DNA of 64,000 bases from Takakia lepidozioides. Lineage: Eukaryota; Streptophyta; Takakiopsida; Takakiales; Takakiaceae. The DNA lies in the NCBI GenBank assembly GCA_030704615.1, contig CM060732.1, positions 82,793,171 to 82,857,170 of the forward strand. The letters are read 5' to 3'. The notes under the pieces were generated by a model. The model did no database searches, had not been told where the DNA came from, and saw only the letters and a list, made by a program, of their open reading frames with translations. Both the position numbers and the translations under genes were made by a program. Within the stretch, counting starts at the first letter, position 1; the number at the start of each line of letters is the position of its first letter. This document shows positions 55,524 through 64,000 of the stretch, in pieces.

Positions 55524-58500
55524 ATGCCTGCGGTCATCAATGGTGTCTTGGGCATCGTGCGCTGTGTTGTTGCCACAGCCTGTGCTGCGGATACAACGGT
55601 CCCGGTACTAGAGGGTGGCCCTGGCCCTTCTTTCATCTACGAACGGGCATCCCCAGCCGTGCGTTGGCCTCTCTTACACCAGAATCATGGGGTTGAGCCT
55701 GCCCTTTCTCTGTCGCTCGATGATGCGGACCCTGATCGATCCCTGTCCGAAGAGCAATCAGTTCGAGGAAGCGGTGACGGTTTATCCTCGCCCAATTCCG
55801 CGCCCTCACAAGCTGCATCAGCTTATCAGATAGGTATGGACAGGAGAAGGGCAGATGATGACAAGAGACCTGTGCTCCAGCTTACAACCCCACGGAAGAT
55901 GTCAAAATTGGCTCTTAAGAAAGCAAAGGACTGGAAGGAGAGGGTAGAGAGGCTATCGCACGCAATCTGTAATTTGGAGAGAAACGAGTCTGTGGCAGAT
56001 GTATTGGAAGGGTGGGCTGAACAACTAGCGCCCAACGATTTGTGCTACGTTGTCAAGAGTGTGGGTCAGACACGGTGGCAGCGTTCGTTGGAGCTTTACG
56101 AGTGGCTCAATATGCGGCACTGGTACACTCCCAATCCCCGCATGCTTGCATCCATCCTGGGTGTTTTGGGCCGAGCCAACCAGATTGCCCTTGCAGAGGA
56201 AATATTTGACAGAACAGAGCCTGAACTGGGAAACTGCGTGCAGGTCAGTGCCCTACACTGAAAGTAAGCATGGTGTTTGTACTACCTCAATTCTCTGACT
56301 ATACCACGGGGAATCCATCTCCCCGCCTGGTGAACTAAAATGCTGTGAAAGCAAACACGTTTCCAACCATTTACAACGGTGGGGGCAAGCCAGGTGCGAC
56401 CAAGGTTCCTGCAGCTGTTCTAACATGTCAGTTTAACATGTCTAAGTAGGAACAATGAGCCTGGATTACAGCAAATTCTGAAGTTGATCAAATGTTAGGT
56501 GAGCAGTGTTCCCATCAGTTCCAAGATTTTCCTAGTACAGAAACAATTGACATTGTAGCAGGTGCTGTATGTTGAACGTTTTCAGAGAACTATCCTTCTG
56601 TTACTGAATTATGCACAATGCAGTGTAAGTGTAATATCACAAAGCGCCCAATCCTTGATGCTAACCTGTGCCAGGTGTACAATGCAATGATGAGTGTTCA
56701 TGCAAGGCATGGTCGATGGCACAAGGTGCAGCCGGTGCTGGTGAAGATGCGGCACCAGGGTTGCGAGCCGGACCTCATTACTTTCAACATCATTGCCAAT
56801 GCCCGGACAAAGGCCGGGCTGGAGCCTGGAATGGCAATGACCCTTTTACACGAGATTCGCAGTGCTGGGTTACGACCAGACACCATAACCTACAACACTT
56901 TGATTAGTGCATGCAGCGCAGACCAAAGCTTCACTGAAGCCAGAGAAGTTTTTGAGGAGATGAAGCAGTGCGGATGTGAACCTGACATTTGGACTTACAA
57001 TACAATGATTTCAGTGTATGGGCGGTCAGGTATGGAGAATGTTGCAGAGGAGATTTTCCAGGACATGAAATCAAAAGGGTTCTCACCAGATGCCATAACT
57101 TACAACACAATCCTTCACGCATTTGTGAAGAGTGGCAGGGTTGATGATGCTGATGAGATAATGCAGCAGATGCAGGCATCTAGATGTCCTGCAGATGAAA
57201 TCACATACAACATCTTGATCAATATGTATGGGAAGCTGGGGCTACATGCGAAAGCACTGCATGTGTACACTCAGATGAGAGAAGATGGATGTGTTCCAGA
57301 TGCTGTCACCTACACAGTATTGATTGATGCCCTTGGAAAGGTCGGGCTAGTCTCTGAGGCAGAGCATGTGTTTGCGGAGATGGCAGAGGCAGACATCCGG
57401 CCTACATTGTACACATTCAGTGCAATGATATGTGGGTATGCTAAGGGGGGCATGTATGAGCAGGCTGAAGAAATGTATGCTTTCTTGTTGACACTGGGCA
57501 CTCAGCCTGATCTTCTGCTCTTCTCAGTGATGCTGGATCTGTTCTACAAAGCTGGCAAACCAGAGAAAGCAATAGCTGTCTATCTCTCTATGGTGGAAGA
57601 AGGCCTCAAGCCTAGCTTGTCCACACAAGGGATAGTACTGCGCCTCTATGTGGAGCAAGGCATGCTGGAGGAGCTCTCAAAACTTACTGAGGATCTGCTA
57701 CAGTCTGGGTTTGAGCCGGTTACTCTGTGTACCACATTCAGCAGAGCTGGGCTTTGTCAAGAGGCAGGCACTGCTTTGAAGATGGCGGTGGCACAGGGGC
57801 ACACTCTGGATGAGGCTGTTGTTGGGTCTGTGCTGGACACTTATGGAGCATCACATAGGTGAGCATCTCTGCTTCAGTGTCATATCCAGCTATAAAAGGG
57901 GGGTCACTTGGTCAACAGGTCACCTAATGTGTGGGTACCTGAGGGCTTTCAAGTCCTTGGGGGAGGTTGGGGCAACTATGTTGCCCTGGTTATGGCCTGT
58001 AGTAGGCGTCCACCTTCCAAACAGAAGGCAATAGCCCCTTTCGGGGTGAAGAAACACCCTAAACCTACTTCACATTTGCGTCGGCAGGGTCCACCTTTTT
58101 CTAGTGTTAATTTCGTTATTTGGTTTTGTCTGATACTTGCAGCTTTGTGTGCTTTCAAGTTCGGCATTGCTCTAGTTATAAAGGGTTCGCAACCACCCAG
58201 TTTGTGAATGTGCCTGGTGACACCGGCAGTTGCACGGTGGAGGAATATGTTGCAGTAATCCAGAGCATGTTGCAGGAATTTCCTCTGTATGCACAAGTTA
58301 ATTTAAAGCATTTAAAAATAAAATGCTCTGGCAGGTACAAGGATGCGTGTTTGCTGGTCCATTCACTTTCTAGCCCTATGTCACAGCCTAGCCTTCGGAT
58401 GCGTGAATTGCTGATTGATATGCTTGCACGGGCTGAGAAGTTTCAAGAAGCAAGTGAAGAGCTTGCAAAGTGGCAGATATCTGAGCATGAAGCGAGCATG

Positions 58501-61500
58501 CCCATGTTCAAAGCTTTGATCATTGCGTATAATCACGCTGGGATGCTGGACGAAAGTCTGCAGCTATTTGAGAGCATGCAACAGTCAGGTCTGGAGCCTG
58601 ACGCCGAGTGCTGTAGAACTGCTGCCATTGGATACAGCCGGATGGGTCTTACTGAACAAGCACACAACTTGCTAGAGCATGTGGCTGCATTTGGAAAAAT
58701 AGACAATTCGGCCATACATGTGAGTCTAATTGAAGCTTATGGAAAACAGTGCCTGTGGGAGAAAGCCGAGATGGTTTTCCTGGACTTGTCACAATTAGGG
58801 TTGCCCCTCTGTGTTAAAGCTTGGAACGCACTTTTAACGGCGTATGCAGCATGTGGTCAATATGAACATGCCAGAGCAGCTCTAAAGGAAATGGCAGAGA
58901 AGGGCTGTACTCCCACTGCAAACTCTGGCAACTCACTGGTGGAGGCCCTTTGTGTGGCTAAGAGATATGATGAGCTTCCGGCCGCCTACAAGAAACTGGA
59001 AGAGTTAGGCATTCGTCCGAACAAAAACCGCTATATTAGTCCGCTGCGTCATTTTGTAAAAGAGGGGAATCTGACAGAGGTGAAACGTGCCTACCAGGAG
59101 CTCCAGGCTGCTAGCTATGTTCCCCAAATGGAGGTGTATAACATGCTTGTGGGATTTTTTGCAAAGGCTGGCAATGTGGTAGATGCAGAGTCCATCGTGA
59201 AAGATATGATGCAAGTAGGGTTTGAGCCGGATGTTGTTGTGTACAACACAATGATCAGTCTGTACAGCAGATTGGGGAACTTCCGAAAGGCATCCCAAGT
59301 TTTTCAGGGAATGCAAGCGGTTGGGTGTGAACCTGATACTGTGACCTTCAACATACTGATTGGTCTCTATAGTAAATATCTCATGACCCAAGAAGCCTTG
59401 ACCATTCTTGAGCAAATGCGTAGTGCTGGCTGCATGCCAGATGCTACGTCCTACAGCTCCTTAATCTCTGCCTATGGGCGACTCCGAATGTGGGAGGCTG
59501 CTACTGAAATTTTGGCAGAAATGAAGGAAGCTGGGTGCAAACCCACTGAGTCCACATTTAATGCTATGATTGATGTGTACAGGCGGGCTGGAAAATTTCA
59601 GCAGGCAGAATGTATGGTGAGAGAGATGAAGAGTGCTGGGTTTGAGCCCACCAGGGCCACCCTTAACATGCTTATGGACTCATATGGAAAAGGAGGGGAG
59701 CTGGAAGGAGCAGAAACAGTATTTGAGGGCTTGCGGGATACTGATGGGAATGCCACTGTTATGCAGTATACAACACTGATAGATGCATACTTGAAAGACC
59801 AGGATTATGTTTCTGGTGTGAGCAGGTTGAAGCAAATGAAGCAAGAAGGGTTAGAGCCCAATTATGTAACATGGACTTGCATCATTTCAGCAGCCAGCCG
59901 TTGTGAAAGAAGGAGCGACGTGTTGCTGCTGCTGGTGGCTCTGCGCGATGCTGGCTGCCCACATCCTCTCCGGTATGGGCTGGCTAGAGGATTCAACCTT
60001 CAAGTTAGAGCATTAAAGTGGGGGACAGTAAATGAAGCTTATTACATACCTCTAAAAGTCAGTTGCCCAGTTGATCTGGCATCATTTGTGTGGGGCTTGT
60101 GTCGTGGCTACTTGCTAAGCAATATCTTTCTTTGACCATGTATCTTGAACCACAATGAATGTTGAAGAAAGGCAGTCTCCATCTATACATCAACAAAGTG
60201 CTTTCGCGGACTGCAGGCTGTTGTTAGACAACACCGATGAGGTGCTTGTGGATGTGGAGCATTGGTTGGAGCAGCTTCTGGCCTCAGCAGACGACCGGGG
60301 GCAGGGAATGGTCAATGTCCTTGAAGACCTATTGTGGGCATTCAAGCGTCGTGGAACTGCTGCTCGTCTTTTCGAAATGGCAGTAAAGATTCACATCTAT
60401 CCACAGAATTTGGCTAGGTATGGCCGATCATCAATCAGTTTTCTAGTTGGAGTCCAATACTGTTATCTGGCACCTGGTGGTAGGAGGTGGATTATTCCTT
60501 TTGTACACCTGCTGACTTTCGTTCTTTGCTGGGTTTCATGTTTGAGATGATTTATGAAGGGGCATCTGACTCAGGAGTCCATTTCCACTGACGCAGTTAT
60601 GCCGATGCCGCATAGTTGGCTACAATAAAATACACTAATATTGTTGGTCTGGGTTTCTAATTGAGGGTGGGGGAGGATGTTGAGACAGACTCTGAACTAG
60701 TAGTTTGTCTTTGGCTCATCATTCTGTAAGGCTGTTATTGGCTGTATTCCTCGTTAGGAGCGGAGACTGTGAGGCAGGTTTGGTGTAAACATTCATTCTC
60801 TTGATTGATGAGATGACAAAGTTGTCTGTTATGTGAGGACTTTAGAGTACAAGAGAAGGATTGGGAGGCTGATTTCCGGAAGCTTTCTGCTGGGGCAGCA
60901 CTCATTGCATTGAACCAATGGCTTAATCAGATGCAGGTATCAAAGTCCACACTTCTGAATCTGCATATAGAAATTCCCATCATTCCCGGCCTCCCCCCCC
61001 TCGCTCTCTGTCTCTCTGCTATGTTTGTCTGCTCCATATGTATCCTTCAGAAACTTGTATGCACGAGTGTGACAATGGTGTGGAAAGGGGGTATCAGTGC
61101 ACCTGCTTGACCATATCCAGGTCCTGTCTGCTTCTCATCTGGTATTGTCAATTGGTCTCGTAGTACTACTGCATATCTTTTGTTATATCTTCCCAGCATA
61201 AAACAGAATTTTGCAGTGATGGAGGGTAATTTGTGATGGCAATGCAGGAGGCATCACTTGAGGGGGTTCCAGAGTCATCAAAGTCAGTATTGCTTGTTAC
61301 AGGCAGCAGCAAACACAGCAATCAAGTCTCATTAGGTAAGACTCTAAGAGCACACCTTTGGGAAATCGGCTCTCCCTTTCTCTCACCCAAGATGAGGGAG
61401 GGCGTGCTGATCGCCAAGGGGCATTCACTGCGCATGTGGCTTAAAGAATCACCACATTGTCGGGATATGGAGTTACGTGACAGTGGAGCGTTGCCCGAAG

Positions 61501-61781
61501 CCAACACCATGCAAGTCTACAATGGCGCATGGATGCGTGCTGAGATGGTGCCAGTAATGAGGCAGATTGAGGAAACCATGGGTGAGATCCATCCAAAGAA
61601 ATACTCAAAGTTGGCCCATTTAGGGGATGACAAACGGACTGAGATTATGGCTGCAGATTTGAAGGGCCGGGAGGAGAAAAGACAGAAGTTATTAGTCAAG
61701 GGCAAGGCCCAGGGGAGGGTGAAGCAGAGGTTGAAATTGAAATCACAATTAAGGACCAGAAAGACTGTGAGGCAAATGTAA
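55524..61781 (+). CDS. EMB1270: long P-class PPR protein, EMB1270 orthologue (chloroplast)
   Basis: Six exons: 55524-56243, 56675-57858, 58335-59972, 60217-60417, 60846-60936 and 61248-61781. All are GT/AG and sum to 4368 nt (1455 residues), close to the about 1440 of Arabidopsis EMB1270. An N-terminal low-complexity region (probable plastid transit sequence) precedes KMSKLALKKAKDWKERVE, QRSLELYEWLNMRHWY and about twenty-five 35-residue P-type PPR motifs (PDxxTYNTLI style). After the motifs come DLLWAFKRRGTAARLFEMAV, KDWEADFRKLSAGAAL and LWEIGSPFLSP, then AKGHSLRMWLKESPHC and a Lys/Arg-rich end, all characteristic of EMB1270. Known role of the family member: chloroplast RNA splicing, essential for embryo development. 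The start is chosen as the first ATG of the open frame. No frameshift or stop. Confidence 0.93.
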
Positions 61782-62915
61782 ATGATTCGTTACTATTTGC
61801 TGTCATATACACTTGTAAGACAGACAAACCCATCGGGTGAGTTTGAACCAGCACATGTAGAAATTGTTAGGCAGGGTTGTACATTCCAACCCTCGAGAGG
61901 GTTGATCCTTAGCTGAATTGGACAGTTAGTGTCTGTGCTAGAGTATCCCACACTACTACTGTACAAAATTATGCCAAATTCCTCAATCTAAGTAGCTGTT
62001 AGGGAAGAAAGAAACACTGGTTGAGTTAGAAGCAGAAGGTTTTGTAAGATGAGGTTGTGAGGATCCAAAGAAGGTGGATTTCCGTAAGGTTGTTTGATGT
62101 CCTTAGGGCAGTCAAGGAAATGAAACAATGAAAGTTTAGACCAAGGACAGCCTTCAGATTGTCACCGACCGGGGCTGGTTGTCCTCTGCAGCGTGTGTCC
62201 TCACTACGACGAGGCCACAAAAACTCCAAGGCAAGGGGAAGCTATGTAGGAGAGATGGAAGCTCTACAAACACTCAGACCTGATACTTCATTGACTAGTG
62301 ATAAGGTGACACAGTAGGAAGAGTCTGATGGTGACAGAATGAGAGATTTTATCAACAATGAGATCTGAGAGGCAATTGAGTCTTTATGTTCAAAGACTAG
62401 CATTGATTATGCACAGATAACAGGGGATGAATTCAAATGTCATAAGGGAAGATCTTGAAGCCAGAGCCATACATGGCCGAAGTCTTCCCTCTTGTTTCTC
62501 TCTCTACTTGGTCATGGCAAAATGCTTGACCTCTGGAAGATTAGCAGCACTGGCCAGACCTTGATTGATCCCAACCCATGTTTCATGCAAAGGATGTGAT
62601 GGCCTGCTTCATTCATGACAACGATGATATAGTGTCACTCTCTTGCTAAGAACTTCCTAAGAACTTGACATTTGCAGTGATGTGCTCCCCTTGGCCCCTC
62701 ATTAATGCCTTTTTGGTCATATTCCTTGACTGTTTTAGGCTCTGTCTCTCATGTGACTCTCATCAGACTCACCCATCCGACTAATACCCTCGTGCCGACG
62801 CTTAAGAGAGGAAAAAAATAACCTTTTTCGGAGTAACATTGCCATGAGGCGCTGAGAACAAGACTCGAGGGACACACCCCAAGGGAGGGGGGAGAATATA
62901 ATACCACATCCAACA
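61782..62915. other. 3' flank and intergenic, nothing recognised
   Basis: 3' UTR of the EMB1270-like gene followed by sequence without a supported ORF or repeat. Confidence 0.4.
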
Positions 62916-62916
62916 A

Positions 62917-62984
62917 CGTAATAGGATTTGAACCCAGAATCACTTGGGTGGCACAATGCTCTATCCAACTAAGCTACCGACACA
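62917..62984 (-). mobile_element. tRNA-derived SINE-like head
   Basis: Read on the minus strand: GTGTCGGTAGCTTAGTTGGA (A box TAGCTTAGTTGG), AGAGCATTGTGCCACCCAAG, then GGGTTCAAATCC (B box). Spacing matches a pol III internal promoter. The ends do not pair into a full acceptor stem and no anticodon loop is convincing, so this is a tRNA-related SINE head rather than a tRNA gene. Confidence 0.55.
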
Positions 62985-63041
62985 TTATAATCTTTTAAAA
63001 TATTTAAATAATCCTTTGCTGAAAATGTGCCTTCTTTAGGT

Positions 63042-63400
63042 AACACCTCATCTCTGCTATTGAACACCTTATGCAGAATAAATGGATGAGTTTTCAAGTT
63101 TATTATGGATGAAAGTAGATTTCACTACCTATTCATGACTTAGGAGCAATACGCAACTAGCCGTTTGTTGGCTCATACGCGTCGGTGTCAAAAATCGTTA
63201 ATTTCCAGGCGTTACCTCCTCTCCTTTGCTGAAAGTACTTCCTGATATGCTTCTCAAGGTGATACCTCTCTCCAATAACATTTTTCTTATTGAGCAATTT
63301 ATGAAAAATAAATGGGTGAATTTTCAGGGTTATTACGGATGAAAGTAGATTTCACTATTTGCTGTGAGGAGCCATACGCGTCTAGCCGCTTGCTCCAAAT
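63042..63400. repeat. diverged direct duplication, about 247 bp apart
   Basis: The stretch AATAAATGGATGAGTTTTCA ... GGATGAAAGTAGATTTCACT near 63079-63127 recurs near 63308-63356, followed in both by GGAGC(A/C)ATACG and (C/T)TAGCCG(T/C)TTG. Confidence 0.8.
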
Positions 63401-63429
63401 GCATTTTTCAGTGGAAATTTTTTCAGAGC

Positions 63430-63492
63430 AACATATTGCCCAGTGGTTTAAGGCACAAGGCGGTTTCACAAGTGGTCGAGGGTTCAAAATCA
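63430..63492 (+). mobile_element. tRNA-derived SINE-like head
   Basis: GCCCAGTGGTTTAAGGCACA (A-box-like) is followed about 30 bp on by GAGGGTTCAAAATC (B-box-like). Same style as the other two tRNA-like pieces in this end of the window, opposite strand. Confidence 0.45.
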
Positions 63493-63532
63493 CGTAGGTG
63501 ACCAACTCAACTATAAAAGAGTCAACCAGTTA

Positions 63533-63673
63533 CTTATATATTATTCTATACAACGCCTCCCCAAGGAAGCGTAAATTATGGTGTTTCTTCACCTCGAAGG
63601 GCTACATATTATTCTATACAATGCCTCCCCCAAGGAAGCGTAAAGTATGGTGTTCTCCACCTCGAAGGGCTAC
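63533..63673. repeat. two-copy tandem repeat, unit about 69 bp
   Basis: TATTATTCTATACAACGCCT, CCCAAGGAAGCGTAAA and CACCTCGAAGGGCTAC occur twice, starting near 63538 and 63607, with few differences. Confidence 0.85.
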
Positions 63674-63693
63674 TGGTGGACACCTTTGTGACA

Positions 63694-63768
63694 CCAATTG
63701 GTGGATTGAACACACAACCACGTCCGAGGTGGTATGTGACCCTTACCACTGGGCTACAACTAGGTTGT
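63694..63768 (-). mobile_element. tRNA-derived SINE-like head
   Basis: On the minus strand: GTTGTAGCCCAGTGGTAAGG (A box), CACATACCACCTCGGACGTG, then TGTGTTCAATCCACC (B box). Likely the tRNA-related part of a SINE, inserted beside the 69-bp tandem repeat. Confidence 0.5.
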
Positions 63769-64000
63769 CATAATGTGTTGGTACATGGGACTTTTGAGTC
63801 GTGGGGGAGGGTTGGCAACCGTGTTGCTTCTAAAGTAACTTAGCAGCCTTTCAGGTTGAAATAATACTGTAAAAGTTACACATGCTTCAACAAGAGTCTT
63901 TGGTCCCCCACCCCCCCTCTCCATAGCATGAGCTTTGCAGAAGTGCGGCAAACTCCTTATTTCTTTCTTTGAAAGGCATGGTTTCTCCGGATTAGACGAT

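Noticed and set aside
62917-62984. Functional tRNA gene
   Set aside because: A and B boxes are present, but acceptor and anticodon stems do not pair convincingly and no plausible anticodon is framed.

Overview
The window is nuclear DNA of a land plant. The evidence is plant-type splice sites in many genes, PLS- and P-class pentatricopeptide repeat (PPR) genes, an SBT2-type subtilase, a plant Na+/Ca2+ exchanger-like (NCL) gene, and a heavy load of decayed transposons and satellites. The DYW-type PPR with a long expanded repeat tract and the 3' end of 18S rRNA suggest a non-seed plant (moss, lycophyte or fern grade), but I cannot fix the species from this sequence.

Layout. 0-6 kb: a LINE reverse-transcriptase scrap, a poorly known minus-strand gene with a ParB-like NHR motif, and beside it a regular array of nine imperfect palindromes (4.45-5.47 kb). 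6.5-11.5 kb: a multi-exon gene joining degenerate OSB-type PDF motifs (organellar single-strand DNA-binding proteins) to a PLS-class PPR tract; its DYW deaminase tail is broken by a stop and two frameshifts. 13.1-15.6 kb, minus: an intact six-exon two-RRM, glycine-rich hnRNP gene. 16-22.5 kb: a transposon graveyard with a TTA-flanked Tourist/Harbinger-like MITE, short satellites, a dead PIF/Harbinger transposase, a tandem-plus-inverted repeat, and a dead Harbinger ORF1 (Myb/NAM-associated). 23.6-26.8 kb: a class-3-lipase-like gene that seems to lack its nucleophile serine. 29.1-32.3 kb: two housekeeping genes in divergent orientation, an OST subunit of TMEM258/OST5 type (minus) and ribosomal protein eS24 (plus), sharing a short promoter with a duplicated telo-box dyad. 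33-38.7 kb: the two halves of an NCL exchanger in opposite orientations, with lipase and gag-like scraps at the junction, an intact COX17 gene between NCL exons, and a 60-bp-arm hairpin abutting an NCL exon. 40.1-42.3 kb: a complex satellite-like block. 42.7-45.9 kb, minus: a duplicated gag-like gene with a piece of 18S rDNA plus ITS1 between the copies. 49.0-54.4 kb: a complete ten-exon SBT2-type subtilase. 55.5-61.8 kb: a complete six-exon long P-class PPR gene that matches EMB1270 along its length. 62.9-63.8 kb: tRNA-derived SINE-like heads and short duplications.

Genes that look intact and probably functional: the hnRNP, eS24, OST5-type subunit (last exon not found), COX17, SBT2 subtilase and EMB1270-like PPR. 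Exon phases of the hnRNP, eS24, subtilase and EMB1270-like models were added up by hand and close to whole codons. Several encode organelle functions (EMB1270-like, PDF-PPR, COX17), but nothing suggests co-regulation. The most unusual structures are the covarying palindrome array, the PDF-PPR fusion, the near-perfect hairpin at 38.05-38.19 kb and the rDNA captured between gag-like repeats.
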